64,000 nucleotides of DNA from Aulostomus chinensis (GCA_037954235.1 JBBMOA010000016.1:23063383-23127382), one strand, 5' to 3'; shown: positions 13,070 to 27,400, counted from the stretch's first letter. Notes: generated from the letters alone by a model not told the origin. Numbers and translations: made by a program.

Positions 13070-13156
13070 GTGAATGTTAGGAGAGTGCAATTTCCCTGGC
13101 GGAACGTCCAAAAGGGATTAATAAAGTCAGTCAGTCAGTCAGTCAGTCAGTCAGTC
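13070..13156 (+). mobile_element. Probable LINE/SINE 3' tail ending in (GTCA)n
   Basis: The sequence around GAGTGCAATTTCCCT..GGGATTAATAAAGT, ending directly in about eight GTCA units (13126-13156), resembles the 3' ends of fish L2-type LINEs and SINEs that share their tail. Those elements typically finish in a short tandem repeat after AATAAAG. No 5' part or reverse transcriptase was seen, so this would be a severely truncated copy. The family assignment is from memory and tentative. Confidence 0.45.
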
Positions 13157-16100
13157 AAAAAAATCAAACAACCAATGCTAGGCTCCATGCTATGGAGCTC
13201 CAGCACCTGCTCTGTTCAGGCCCAAGCTGCTCTCCCTCGAGAGGAGGCTTTCCACTCTTCCTTCATACCGGTAGCCCCTCCCACGAGACAAGCCATCATT
13301 AAAAGACAATTAAGGTCATCAATCAATAAACACACCATATACATATCAAACACAACTAGGCACGTCTGCAATATAAATAGCCAATCTGGGCATACATATC
13401 GCCCCTGACAAACTAACCTAGGGTTCCCAAATTAATCAATGACCTTAGTCCCCGAACACCCCTCTGTACTGGCTCCCCATGGTACCTTCCCAATTTCCCC
13501 CTCTATTTCTCCTGTGGACTCCTCCACTTCTGGTTCGGCCCTCAGACCTGCACGCCCTGCACAGCGGTAATGAAGACAACCTAAAACTTCTTTCACTGAT
13601 GTCCCTTAAACCAATCTAGCAAGCAGCGAGTTTACTGTGCCACCATGTGTTCAGTGGCAATCAAACACTGGTGTGTTACTCCGCTGGCATGGGTGACCCC
13701 ATGACAGTGGCATCTGTTAAAATGAATCATATGGTTATTCACTTCCTCTTGAACAGCTTCTTGAGATGAAGTTCAGTGTTAGACGAACATGTTTTATAAT
13801 GTGTCGGTACACCAAATCTCCACTGAAAAATGAGGTTTAGAAACAAGAAACATTTGGTTATGGTTTTAGAAACATCGTCTGTTGGGTTAATGCTGACAGT
13901 GTGTTGTTTTGTGGATCCAACCACCTGCTCAGCCTCCCTCCTTAGATGGTCTTTCTTGTGTTTCAGCATACCGAACCACCAGCCATCACATGTCCACCGT
14001 GAAAAAAGGATCAGAGCCAATTCCTGGTATGTGGCTTTATTTACCTTGTCCTATCATGAAACACATTACATGCCACCGTGTATGTGGTTTTGGTCTCTTC
14101 ACATATTTTCTGAGATCACTCAGATTTTACCGGAACAGTTAAACAAGCTGTTTTGAAAATGGTGTTTGTTATTTAGAAAGAAAACTTCTCCAGATTCATG
14201 CAATATATTAGACGCGTCTCCGCTGAATATCACTCCAGGTAACTAGTCAGTACCTCTTGTTTTCAACTCAATACATCTTCTTTGTTGATGAAGGCGACTA
14301 GCGATGCAGCATGAAAACACACATGAGGCATGCAAACATGAGACGCAGACAAAAAAATTAATAAACTAATCAAAAGACAATAAATAGCAAATAACAAGAA
14401 AATGTCGACTACTTTTTAAATGTGCAATACAATGTGCCACAGGGGTTCAGCCATCGTCTTTGGAATAGACTCCTGGAGTGGGAGGGGCCAGCCAGGATGG
14501 ATGTGGGGCTTCTGTCCAAGTGTTGCAAGATGTTTAAAATTCTTTAACTTCTGCAGACAAATTGAAATTGGAGTTCACAACATCTAACCGATGAAGGATT
14601 TAAACTCTGGGCTGCCCGTGCGTCACCATGAACCTGATTATTTCTCTTGTTATTTAGTGCTGCCTGCGGATCCCTGAACAAATGTGCAATCAATCAACCT
14701 ACAAACTCAGTGAAGTGGAAGCCTTCAGGCTCCCTGGTAGTCCATTGTTTTAAAGGAAAATAGGGAACAAATAATTGCACATTTTCCACATATCAAAACA
14801 AACAAGAAACATTCATTCAAACACATTTGTTCCCATTTCCACGTTTATATCTGTTCCCAGTGTGTTAACGTTGAGGCTTCCTCTTCCATAATAAATGACA
14901 GGAGGACTCTCCTAGCAGCAACGCTGGCCAGGTGAGTGCGCAGGCTGAGGATCAATGGCTGATGGTGCATTAGTCAGATCTTACAGACACGGCATGCTGG
15001 GTTCTACATCTCATGCACGCACCTCCACAGGGGTATCCAATGCAACACCACTTCCTATAGAGCGCTACTTCTTTCTCTCCTCTCTTGAAGCACTTCACAT
15101 TTTCTCACTCTGTGTTTATCTGGTAATATTTGTGTGTCTTTTCAGTGTTGAACGACTAAAGTCAGTACAGGGGTATTTCATTTGCCACATATTTCCAGTC
15201 CATGTTTGCTCCAAACCAGCAACGACTGTAACTCCATCCCCTGTGTTGACAGAGGTGCTGCAGCCACAACATACTAAACCCTGGTTTGTATGGTATTTTT
15301 GTCCCTCTTCACTGTGGTTTCTTGCAAAGATAAGCAATACAGTGGAGAAGACACTGTATCCCACTTCGCAGACATGCAGCATTTTCCTCTCCCAGTTGCA
15401 TGTTTTTAGACTTTGCCACAGAAACTTCTTTGACATGATCCCATTTATATTTCTTGCATGATAATATGACAGCTGACACAGGCCCAGAGCATAAACTTAA
15501 TCCTAGTTTATTCCCCTTGTGTTTCACTGGTAGCTGGAGCAAAGACACGCAAAGAAAAGCTGCTGCTGTGATGGAAATATAATGATTTAATATGAGAACA
15601 GTAAATGTTTTGAAGGCATAAAAAGTAATATATTTTACAATATTATGTTTAGTCTCTATTAATTTTGCTTGTTTAGTGTTTAAGTGCAGTTAAAAATTCA
15701 TTTAAACACCTAAATAAAACATAGCGACCGTTAGGTGCATTGATAAAAAAAATAAATAAATCATTCTCTGAATCAGAAGCCAAAATTGCCACTAACCACT
15801 TGTAATGCTCAAACTCACATCAAATAAATTCCCCATCTTCCCATCAGCTCTAGTATTGCAGTATGAAAGTTAATAACCCGAAAGTCATTGCTAGAATTCA
15901 GTGATATGTTTATGGTGATAAAGAGTTATTAAGATTGGTGCACGAGGGTAAATGAGGTGACGGGGAACTAAGCTGCTTTGTGACTATGCATCAGGCTGAC
16001 AAGACGCTGAGTCATTGAGGTGACAGTGTGTGGACAAGATAATCAAAACTCCAATGATATCTAAGAGAGGCAGAGAATGACAATAAGTCTGTAATCTGTG

Positions 16101-18830
16101 CCCCACGATGTGATAACCCATTACCCACATGAAGATAACATCTGGTCCCCACGCTCCTCCCTGGCAGGAGACGGCAGAGCATTTTACATTTCACTTTCAT
16201 ATGCTTCTCTAATCCCTCGGCCCCAGCCATGAGAGCCATCCTAGTAATCATCTGCACGCCCAAATAAAAATAAAACTCTTAATCTTCTGGTACCCACAAC
16301 TTCAAAAAAGAAACAAGACTCATTTTCTGTAAGCATGCACAGCTGTTTCCTACAGGGAGTGACCTCAATTCACCGGTGAGCCAAGACTGTGTTCCAAACT
16401 GGCAATCAGTATTCGCACTCGTATTTGTCCACATAATGCCAGCGTCAGATTTAATCTTCTAATGTCATATGCGGTTAGTGTAGCCCCTCTCATAACTGAT
16501 CTTAAAATTTAAATTCTCTGACTGACTGTTCCCTTCTAATTGTCTGAAAGAATGAAAGGGACTGTACTTCATCTTTGACGGCATGACAGTCCCGCGGAAT
16601 AAGATGATATTTTGACAAGTCCATTCAGAATTTTATCAGACGCTAAAGTGCTTCAAAAATACTTCTTCTTTCATAAGTCGCACCCCTTCCTGTGCTTGTC
16701 TGTTTATCCATTCTCTGCCTTCAGCGAAAAACTGCAGCTGGAAAGAAAAACAAAATTGCAGGTAAACATAGAAGAATGCTGGCAACCAATGTGTAACTGA
16801 AAAAAGAAAAATACAACCTTGAAGGTGAAAAAGTTTAGTTCCCTATTGTGTGCGTCTGTTTGGCACAGCTGTAAGTGTGCCTAAAACATATCAAGAAAAA
16901 GGATGGCTGGCCTTGATGAGAACAGAATCCAGCCTCCAGCTGAAGAGGTGACAACCTCACAGCTTCACTGTACCACGCGAGGATTTTTGTGGGTATCGCA
17001 ACAATGTTTTAGTGTACAACCTTGTAGCATTGTACTGATGAAGTTATTTCAGTTCTTCTTTGTAGAGCAACATTTGGTAAGAACATTTTGGATCTGTGCT
17101 TGACATTCCTTGTAGCTGCAGAGATTCTGCTCACATATCTGGGTCAAATATCCCGCTGAGGAACTACCTGAGTTGTGTGTTCAATAAGAGTTTGGATTTG
17201 GATTTTCCCACCGGGTTCATCGCCTTTCGTTTTATGTAATAATCAATTACATGTCATAATGTGGTGTGTTATTGCCCATGATTTTTTTTTACCATGCTTG
17301 CACAAAAGTTACCCAAAATACAAAATACATTAAAACATAAGTTACTGCCGTACTTGTAATTCTAGCCGGTATGAATTATATATGCAGCAAGGCAAGTTTA
17401 TCACCCCATACAGAGAAATTTGATGCAGCCAGGAGTTAAAAAAGGTATTCAAGCTGCACAGTGGAAAGCAGAACCAGATCTCTACATAAGGAGGCCAGAC
17501 AGAATCCCAGCATGCAAAAACAAGTTGCTTTTAGTCCCTGAATTAATAGAAATTTAGTCCACTAATTGCTGCATAGACAATAGATTTGTTTCATCTGTCT
17601 TTCTTACCAGAAGGTAGAGAGGCACAGACGAAGCAGAGCGGACGGGACGGTCCAGAATAGCAAAATGATCATAATGTTTAACTGATAATTCCTGATAAAT
17701 ACATGAATATATGCCATCTGCCTCAACTGACTGGGCAGGAGAGAGAACATAGAACATGTAGCAATGTATTCTTATTCTTATTATATTATATTAATAGAAT
17801 TGGAAGGCCAGACATGGATTATTTGAGCCATATGATGAGGCAGTTATAGTTTGTCAAACAAAGTGAATCTAGAAATTTACTCAACCCTGGCACAACCTCG
17901 ACATGGAAGGCTTTGTTACACACGCGATGTATAAAATGGATGTACAGTGTATAAGCCACACAGACATCAATGAGTTAAAAAAGAAAAAAGCTCCTGACAT
18001 TTGAAATACATTGACAAGATAAAGCGGTGGTGGGTTTTTTTTCCCCTCTTTTCTTTGCCCCTCAGGTCAGTGTTTACAGAGCGATCACTTCCTGCTCCTC
18101 TCTGTCGGTAAGAAATACTGCGAGGTGTCCGCAGAGAGAGCGGTGAGGGATATCTGTGACAGCTTGTGGATAAAGGTGCGGTCAAAGCAGGTCCTGCTGC
18201 GAGCCTCCCGTCACAGCTCAGTGCTCGCTGAAGGGCATTATAACGCAAGGACAAGCAACATAAAGAACACTTTGTCTGGCAGCATGTTTAAGCATCATTT
18301 ATTGTCTCTGAGGAAATAGTAGCACTTCCACTTCATAACTGGTGGCCTGGATAAATGTTTCTTAGCTACAGTATGGTGTGGGTGGTATTAGGAGAAAGAG
18401 AAACATTCTGTCAGCCTCAATCACAGCTGAGCTGTTTCCTTGAAGTTCCCATCCATCCTTCCGCCACAGTTCAATAAGAATGGACAGATGAGCTGGAGGG
18501 CAAGCACACCCATTCCCACTTCAAAGCAAATGTGTTTAGAACTTTATGGTCCAGTCATGTAAGGTTTGTGTTTTTGCTGCATGCTCGTGAAGCCAAGATT
18601 TCATCCAAATGTAGGGCACAATTTAACCAAACGCAAAAGAAACTGTCAGTGAATCCACCGCTGGGATGAGAATATTAGGACTTTCATCAAGATAAACTGA
18701 CGGTGCCACTGATTCCCCCGTCCAGTTTTATTAACGCATTCCAGAAGAGGAGAGCGAGAGGATGACATCATGAAAAGAACACCGGTTAAATCCGTAACAG
18801 AGAATTATGAAGAGCGTCAAGGGAATATCA
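13157..18830. other. Non-coding stretch, nothing gene-like recognised
   Basis: The first 400 bases (about 13180-13570) are C-rich and differ in composition from their surroundings, which could mark an unidentified insertion. The rest is AT-rich. The longest open frame, 168 codons at 14955-15461, shows no domain I recognise and has no coding signature. The exon-like stretch ending near 14931 just before GTGAGT has no recognisable protein. Confidence 0.5.
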
Positions 18831-19120
18831 TGTTTGTGTTTTTATGCCTCCACACCAGGGATGATTTCAGGTTTTCCATCCAGCTCAGGAACACCTTCCT
18901 CCACACACCACCATCCATCTGAGGAATTACTTCAAAGTTAGCAACAACAACAACAACAAAAAGGATGAGCTGAACTGGTTCAAGGTCAAGGTCAGTCTCC
19001 CCTCATGCACTGCCAGTCTTGGAATGAATTTCTTAAAATTGGACAAAATGAAGGGAAAAGCGCCATCAAGCCAGCGCGCCACCTCACTTGCGAGACACTG
19101 AGGTGGGACCCTAACTCGCC
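18831..19120 (+). repeat. Degraded teleost interspersed repeat (GGTCAAGGTCA type), copy A
   Basis: This copy begins with the GTTTGTGTTTTTATGCCTCC block, followed by a TTTTCC-rich segment and CAGGAACACCTT. It also contains TTCAAGGTCAAGGTCA (two abutting AGGTCA half sites at 18983-18994) and an AATTTCTTAAAATTGGACAAA block. The same ordered blocks recur at 19238-19570 and 54160-54500. It resembles a widespread fish repeat built from similar monomers of about 130 bp. The class (DNA element, SINE or satellite-like) was not determined. Confidence 0.65.
18941..18960 (+). repeat. (CAA)n microsatellite
   Basis: A short run of about six CAA units inside the degraded interspersed repeat. Confidence 0.85.
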
Positions 19121-19237
19121 ACTTGAACCACGTCAACAGGCTCTTTCCAATGCAATCCACATGGATGACCGAGCCTCTCACCTTATACCTGAGGAAGATG
19201 CCAGCCCCCCCTGCTGAGGAAATCTATTGAATATGAC

Positions 19238-19570
19238 GTTTGTGTTTTGTCTGCCTCCGAGCAATGCAGCCAAGGACAGGAGAAATAACGTTTTCAGGTT
19301 GTCCGTCCAGCTCCAAGTTCCCTTTTTTTTTTTTTTTTTTTTAATGTGATATGTCAGAAACACCTTGAAGGAATTTCTTCACATTTGGCACAAACTGAAA
19401 AGAATTTGGAAGTGAAAGGTCAAGGTCGGTGTCCCTTTATATGAACATGATATCTCACAAAGTGGAGGGGCTTGGACTGAATGAACTGACAAGGTTTCTG
19501 GTGGCCGCTGTGGACGTTCACTGCATTTGGCACGAACGTCCACTTCCCATTGGTATTTACTTTGAGGAAG
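19238..19570 (+). repeat. Degraded teleost interspersed repeat, copy B
   Basis: The GTTTGTGTTTT..TGCCTCC block recurs, followed by TTTTCAGGTTGTCCGTCC, AACACCTTGAAGGAATTTC, CATTTGGCACAAA and AAAGGTCAAGGTCGG. A further CATTTGGCACGAACGTCCAC block belongs to a second monomer. A long T run near 19322-19342 interrupts the copy. It lies in the same orientation as copy A about 120 bp away, so the two may be one element split by an insertion or a deletion. Confidence 0.68.
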
Positions 19571-19861
19571 GTGCAAATTTTATTGTAAGAATCTATGTTA
19601 CAGGAGACAGAATTAGAACCTATTTAGGTGAACCTAAACACACATTACAGTGAGGCTCACATCACGGAGGAATACAACTTTGACGTGGCGTTCAAGTGTT
19701 GAGATCGTTTGAATCATGATGCGGTCTTGTCATTGGTTCAGACATGTGGAATGTTTTCTTAGGTTGCCATTGTTTGTATTGATTGTATTCTGTAGAATTC
19801 TGTAGAATGTAAGCCTGGGTGATGTTTCAATTATGTCGTGATTCATTTCCAACATGCACTT

Positions 19862-20239
19862 CCACCCATCCATTGTCTTCCACTTACTCCTATTAACGGT
19901 CGCGGGGGGGGGGGGGGTGGAGCCCATCCCAGCGTCAACGGACGAGAGGCGGGGTTCACCCTGGACATGTCGCAAGTCCATCTCAGGGCCAACACATAGA
20001 GACAAACAACCAGTCACTCTCACAGTCACACCTACGGTCAATTTAGAGTATCAATTAGCCTCGTCCCCTCTTGATGTCTTTGGACTGTGGGAGGAAGCTG
20101 GAGTACCAGAGAGAACCCACGCAGGAACAGGGAGAACATGCAGACTCACACAGAAAGACCCTGTGCTCCAGTCGGGGCTCCAACCCGGAACCTTCTTGCT
20201 GTGAGGCGACAGTGCTGACCACTGCACCACCGTGCAGCC
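19862..20239 (-). mobile_element. Full-length tRNA-derived SINE, copy 2
   Basis: Read on the minus strand, this copy starts at about 20239 with GGCTGCACGGTGGTGCAGTG. That stretch includes TGGTGCAGTGG, which fits the RNA polymerase III A box. A B-box region follows, reading GGTTGGAGCCC and so carrying a mutation relative to the canonical GGTTCGA. The conserved body comes next, then a G/C-run and an AATGGATGGG tail. A perfect 13-bp target-site duplication, CCAACATGCACTT, flanks it at 19849-19861 and 20240-20252. It encodes no protein. Mobilisation would depend on a partner LINE; the short-tandem tail suggests an RTE-type partner, which is inference. Confidence 0.93.
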
Positions 20240-23200
20240 CCAACATGCACTTTGTCACCGTTTTATTTTATATACATTTTAACATTACTTTGTTTTAATG
20301 GTGGCTGTCTCTCCTACACTTTAAGCGTGAATTAAAGAGGCACAAAATAAACAGATGAATGAACTGAGTTGTTACTGCAGACGTTGTTACCTTCTTTGCC
20401 GAAGCTTCATCTTGTAGAGACACAAATATGATGCCTCACTGGCCTTCGACCTACACCACATTACCCAGGACAGAAACCAGGACTCTGAAATGGGTTTTGG
20501 GAATTTTGCCCCAAGGCTGCACATGTCATCCTTTAACAGTCGTATCTCAAAAAGATGAAATCTTTTTCCACACATAAATTTTTTTTAATCTAAGTAAACT
20601 CTCTTGTATCCAACTGCACATTCCCAAAAAGCCAGAAAATGTCAAATGATATCAGGCCAAATGGAAATGTCAAGTTATCATGCTGCTTGTAAAGAAGCTC
20701 CTCTTCCTTTGGTTAGCATGTAGCTCACTGCTAAAGTGTGTTTTGTGAAATATTTTTTCACCTTTACCTCTCTATTAGATCTCTTAACATCCTTCTCAGA
20801 CAATGAGTGCTCATTTCATGTGACAGTGAAATAATTTGCCGTTGTCACCCACTGGAAACCAAAAATGGAAAACAAATATGTTTTCTTTTCTTTTTTTTCC
20901 AAAGCAGCCACCAACTTGTCAGAGTAATCATAAAAATCTCTCATCACAGAAAATGATTGAAGTGGACTGAGGATAGACTCTATCATTAATTGAGAAAGAT
21001 AAACGGCAGTGATAGAGGACTGTGCATCAACATGACTGCACCGTTCACATGGAGCTGCAGATAACGTTGCAGGCGCAGCCTCTGAAGGCCCCGCAGTTCA
21101 AAGATGGCGTTTCGGAGCAAAGAATTGTTTCTCTAAAGGGCATCGCTGTGACTGAGAGATACCTTTTCATTTCCATGGTGAAAAGTTTTTGAAGTTGGGG
21201 TTGACTGGTTGCAGTGGAGTTCAAAGAATTGGGGGAGAGTAATCAAACATACCCTGGGGGAAGCCATTTTGGATATCTGGGTTAATAGTGGATGTGCTAG
21301 CGATGCTGCAACAGCTCCAAAACAGAAAATAAACAGTTAAGCTTGAGAGGAGTCATTAGGATGAGCTTCCTCCGTGAGAGACATGTCGCCAAGCAGGGAG
21401 TTCCCACGTGTCTCTTTTTACTCTGGGAAATCTAAATGCAAAATGATTCCTTTCAACAAAGGTTCCCTTCTGAACGTATCAAAGGGAAAGGAGGACAGAT
21501 AGAACGCTGGCAGGTGCATTTCCTGCTCCTAGTTTAATGGGAATTTTAATGTCAGCAGAGAATTTCTCCTAATGTTGGCTCATGTCCAGAGTCATCTTTT
21601 GTGATGCTAGCTGGCAGTACAGTGAGACCAGGTCAGCCCTCCGAGGAGAAGCTCCGGTCCTTTTGTCTTCTCTCTGAGGCTGACATTCATGCAAATGGAT
21701 TTCATATCACTGGCCCTCTCATCTTTCTCGGCTGCATTGTCCAGAGTTGAAGCACAGTGAGTGTCAGGGGAATCTGGTCGAACATTCTTCAGAGATCAAT
21801 TCATCACTGGACGGATGAGAATTATGGTCTTATTCGCCGATGGTGTGCTGTGAGATGGAGATGAGATTCGAAGCTGGCACAGGATGTCTCTCCTGATTTG
21901 CATACTGTATGTTAGGATTTCATCATCTCATTCCAACACTTTGCGTCTCTCCTCTTTTACCCTCTCAGTGTAGTGCTATTAGAGCAAATCTGAGGAGAGT
22001 AAACAAAGAAATGATTTTCGTTTGGCAAAAGGTGCCAATGCGTTCTTCCTAAGAAGAGTTTCCAAACGGCAAAAAGACGTGTTGGCTGAATCGAATAAGA
22101 GTGTCAGCGTCATTCATGTGCAAATACACATTAAAAGTTCTATTCACAGTCGTATTCTTGCCACGCCAGCTTTGCAACACGATAAAAGGCTTGTGTTGTA
22201 TCATTTCTCATCTCACTCATAACCTCCAAATGGGATTTTCACATCGTTTCAATAGTAGGTCTTAAAAATCAAATACTCAATCCATCCCTCTTTCCCTTGG
22301 GTCAGCTAAGCCATTACTGAAATTAAAGTGGCACTGGATGCGTTTCTCACTTTAATTTATCAGTATGAAGTAAAAGTTGATTGAACAATGTAGTGGCTAT
22401 AAATATATTGACACCATCAGCATTTCGATTGGTTGCGTTCAAGCTGTGTAGTTCTGTCTACCACTGGGTACAAAAATCCCACAGGAAAAGGATTTTGTTC
22501 GTGACACCAGAGATGGAAATGTATATTTTCTGTAATTGTCTTCTAATGCAGGGCACACAACTAAAGCAAAAGCTGCACTGTAGTGATTTTAAAGGAGAGT
22601 AATTCTTAGAAACAATACAAGTGTCTGTCTTTGCTTCATCATGATGATAAATGTCGAAAGTCTATAAATTATGAACAATTAGAGTCATTCATGTTTGATC
22701 AACCTCAGTAGCGGAAACCTTTCCTTGGTACGCTTGGTATTAAATTTACAAATATTCCTTGATGAATCTATCTTTATTTATGAGCCAAATCTTCTGTCAA
22801 TGTGTTTTCAACTGTGCAGTGTAATTACAAAGATTTAGCTTGGAAAAAAAAAAAAAAAAAAGTTTATTTGAAAGTGGGAAAATGAACGTGGGCGGTCAAA
22901 CCCGCTCTGTAAAAGCCAGACTAATAACTTTGAATTTTAAGAGTACATTATTCAGCTGAAAAGATGTTTGCTGCTAATGCATCCACTTTGAGTTTAGCTT
23001 CGTTCATTTATGGATCTATGAAATTCAGGGTCAGCCACAACAGTCCGAAGCGCGTGCTGATAAAGCCGTTTGATGGATGACCTAAAATAATGTGGCAGGT
23101 GAAACTTTTACTCAGCAGAGGTGTTTTTTTTTTTTGACCTGGAGGGATGGTGTGATGTTGCAGGTTGACATTTAATGGAGTCGTCCGGCGAATACGGTGA

Positions 23201-26200
23201 TTATCGGCCAAACCGCGTCCAGTGGTGTGATGTTTCAACCACAGATATTACTGGGAGCACCAGCGTTTGCATTTAGTATGCAGGGATTCCAATTACAGAC
23301 ACACTGATGGACACACATTGGCCAAATTTTCCAACACATAGGCTTCGTTCCAGTCAGTGCATAAATGTCATCACCCATAACATAAACTAAATGAATAAAC
23401 TTGGAATTATTTGTTGGGATGCAGCAATCCTCATTTTTTATGTTTGTTCAGTTTCAGTCTGATTCTGCTGCGCATCGGACATTGGCCTGCAAATACTGAC
23501 TTTGCAGAGGTTTTGTTTTTTTCTTGACTGTCATTATTATTATTGTTGATGTTGTCATTATGTTTCAAGTTACATCACGAGGCTGCACTAATAGATTTGG
23601 CTGTATTTATTAAAAATGCATACACAAATGATTTAACTTGTATGTATTCCAAAGCCATTTATTTGGACTCAGTAACATGGTGGGTTGGTACGTGCACTGG
23701 CACCATTCTTCCAATTTTCAATCCGGGAATTATGTCATTTTTTCAGTGTCGGTACCCAGTTCCAATTTTTTCTGATCTGATATTCCAAGGTTAGTTTTTC
23801 GTGTCTTGATTCTGAGTAAGTGAAGGGTACTTGTATTTTTTTTTAAAAATCATAAACATCTTCCTTGTAAATCTAAGTTGCTGTCCTGAGGGGAAGATAA
23901 TGTTGGTTTCATTAGGACATCCGCATCCCCCTCGTAAAAGTGGCTGTGTGAAGAATTTTCTATTTTCTAAAGGTGAGGAAAAGCCATGAGGCTGTGTTAG
24001 ATTCTCCAGAATTTGATTTACAACACTGAAAAATGTCACCTTGAAAAGCATTAGAAAAAAAAAAGAGTTTGAATTCTTTCTTTGAAATTAAAGAGCGACC
24101 TTATCAAAAGGCTAGATCTTTTTTGGAAAAACTCACATGGTGTTTCCCTCCGTCACTGAGGCAACAATTCGGATGGAGACTTTGTTTTTGCGTGCAACAA
24201 AGTGTGAGTGTGTAATCTTTGATGACACACATGTTGAGTGGGCTTCATGATGCCTTTCCTAACAGTGTATTACTTCCACTTATATCATCAGTGTTTAATC
24301 AGTATCAAAGCCCAGACAGTGCAAAGAAATACTAATACCTGATAAATAGAAACGGAGGGAACTGTAGATCGATTGTGCTCTTGCAAAAGATATAATCCAT
24401 GAAACATCGTCGCCTTAATTTGCTAGGCTTGCAGAACCATAATTAGCTGAGTATCTTATCTGCAGCCCTCAGTGTCTTGAAGTGTGATTAGTTGTGAAAG
24501 GTGCACAGGGAGCATAAGAAGGAGAAAGAGATGTAACTTGGATTGATCTGCTCTGCTGTATCAGGACATGTAGCAATCTTTCCTGCAGATTACAAACGCA
24601 GACGGGATGTTTAAATTGTGTATGACTGCTCACCAGAGACCTATCACTCAGCTGCTGTAATATGTGTGTGAAATGAGCAACGTAACAGAAATGCTGTGTA
24701 CAGATTTCCTGATGATTGAGACCTCCCTTAAACTCATGTCAAATGGGCTGGTTCTAGCTGAGGGGAGACTTAACCCTTTTCTTTCATCATAACAGTGTAG
24801 ACGAGACCCGTCTCTTCCCTGAATATCAACCACTTGAGTGAGAGCTGAACCTGACAGCAGCAGCCTCAGTGGAGCTAATAAGAAGATGCGTAAGTAAAAC
24901 TGGACCAAATATGCATGGATCCGGCAGGTCATGCTGACAAAACCTTCGGAATTGAGTTGCATCACACGGCGTGACGTGAGTAAGGAAGCAGATGTTGATT
25001 GTGCCGCAGCACTGTGCTGCAGGTAGGGTACCACTCAAACACGCAGCTGAGCTCCTCAGGGGTCAAATTTATAGCTGCCCATAATATTGAATGTATCTTT
25101 TAAGCGCCCTAAACACTTCTCATTAATGCATCAATATGGTCCACATTCTACTGCATTCAGGCGGTGAACTTGGTGTTCGTGCACCCACTACAGAAGCTGC
25201 GACCACTTTATAGATTCATTCTGTGGTGCCAAGTTGCATGATCTCTAATCCAGCGGAGACTTTTCTCTGTTATTCTCTCATTCAGTGGTGGGAATAATAA
25301 TAATAAAAAAAAAAGAGTCTTCAAACTAACTTTGACAAGTTTTCACAGGTGTTACCAAGAACTGATGCCCTTGAAGTTCTAAATTAAAAGGAGAACATGC
25401 GTGACTGCAATCTGTAAGAGAGAGCAATGCTGTGATTCCGAATTGTTGTTTTTTTTTTCTCTAGTTCGTAGTTCTAAGGATTGTTCATTAAAAAAAAAAA
25501 AAAATGAACCGACTTTTCTTGTGGAGGTGGCCCCAGCAATGTTCCAAGGCAAATAATTCAGATCTGAAAAATTAAGATCTACTTGAAAAAAGATTTTTAT
25601 TTTTTTGTCCTCGCGCTGGCATTATGAAAGGTTTTGCCTGTCAGTCACACATGATTTAGAGATGATTTTTACTGTTGGGTGCCCACATCAATCAGCTCTA
25701 GAGACTGGAAATGCCTGCATCCTCTCTCCGTGGTATCAGGATAAGGGCAATTTCTCTGATGTAACAGGTGTTACATAACAAACTGATGCCTCAGTATTTT
25801 TCTGCTTCTTTGGACTTTGATAGAAATGAAAGGTTGGCTTATAAAATGTCACAGACTGTTGTGTTGTATAACGATCAGTGGCGTTGCAGGGTCGCTATAT
25901 GATATAGGCACCCACCCACTCACACTTGAGGGGCTCAGTCGGGGTGAGTGAGTGAGAGAGAGTGGGAGAGAGAAAGAGAGCGAGTGAGTTCCTTGGAAAC
26001 CAAAAATGCAGAAAGCCTGCCACCTACAGGATGAGTCAATGCGTGCCAATACAGTGTATTGCGCACATTTGTTGCAGTACTGTTTTTAAGCACTGGGTGG
26101 CAGTGTCCTCCTCATATTGGCTCATGTCATGTTCAACTGTCCGTAAGAGAATCCCTCAGAAAGCTACAAACATTAGAATACGACAGGGGTCAACGATGTT

Positions 26201-26351
26201 ACAACACAAGGGTGTGTATATGGAGAATTGTATACATTAATGCCACACTGAAAAGATAAGAAACGAATTCCAAGTGATCCAAATCTTGTTAAGAGGTGGT
26301 TGTATAATGATAACCTGTGGAAGCTTGCAGCTGCATTATGATAACCATTGT

Positions 26352-26372
26352 CATTATTATTATTATTATTAT
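26352..26372 (+). repeat. (ATT)n microsatellite
   Basis: About seven ATT units, followed shortly by a T run. Confidence 0.9.
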
Positions 26373-27072
26373 CTTTTTTTTTTTTAAACATGGGAGGCTG
26401 TCACCGTTACAGCCTGGAAGATTAAATGCAGTCAGGTGTGCAGAGTTGCCTAGCAATGATTAAAGATTAGGGCTCCTGAGCCGCAGCTTGTTTCACAGTG
26501 GCAGCAGTGGGATTTTAATAAAGAGAGCTCCTTTTACATGCATGGAATATTACGGCGTAAATGTGAAGATCTTCTCAAAAATGGTGTATTCCTTTGAGAT
26601 GACATAAGAAATTGTTCTCAACACATCAGAATCAGGAAGTGATTTTAATACCCTGGAGGCTTGTTTGAACAAGCCGTTGCCCAACTTTTCTGAGCACGTC
26701 AAGTCATCTTTAGTCACAGTTACAGGTGTTTCACAACACCCGCAATGGGTGCGACGTCTGAGCTGAGCATCCAACGTCAGACGTCACTAAGCTCTCACAA
26801 AACTGGTGACAAATTATGAATAATGTTATTAGTAAATCAATCGTCTGTACCACAGAAGTTTGCACAGGTCAAGAATGAACATTTTAAAGCCATTTAAATA
26901 AATCAAATCAAAAGGACAAGTGAGTATGTAGCAGCATTGCTCATAAATGTCCTCTCTGTCTTACATGAAAATCTGTATTCTCTTCTTTCTTTGAGAATAT
27001 TTACTGGGATTATATTCCAAAAATACTGATATAATTCAGAATATCACATCAAAATCATGATATACATACATT

Positions 27073-27400
27073 GATCCCCAGAGGGATCGCAAGTGATCCC
27101 GTTAGATTACAGAAAAATATAACCATAGAGAAATAATAGTATAGAGATATGTTAAATATTTACATTTTACATTATTCAACAAAAAAAGAAGAAGAACAAT
27201 ATATAAAACACAACTATACAACTTGTAATTGTTTGAAAATGTAAAATCGGTAATATATGTGCACTTAATGTACTACATATAAACTTACATGGGAACAAAG
27301 AAGACAAAGTATAATAAATGTGCAAATGTGATGATAAATAATAAAACTGTTCACATTTGTGAATTTGAATATTGTTGCTGAGTTATCGGGCATTTTAAAA
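27073..27400 (-). mobile_element. Possible L2-type LINE/SINE 3' remnant
   Basis: The block TTGATCCCCAGAGGGATC, followed by A-rich sequence with AATATATAAAACACAACTATAC and later ATGTGCAAATGTG, resembles the minus-strand view of teleost L2-type 3' regions. It is degraded, has no open frame and its borders are guesses. This identification is weak and rests on memory of such repeats. Confidence 0.33.

Noticed and set aside
14955..15461. 168-codon plus-strand frame, the longest by codon count
   Set aside because: No recognisable domain, no codon bias or neighbouring exons. Long frames of this size occur by chance in 64 kb read in six frames.
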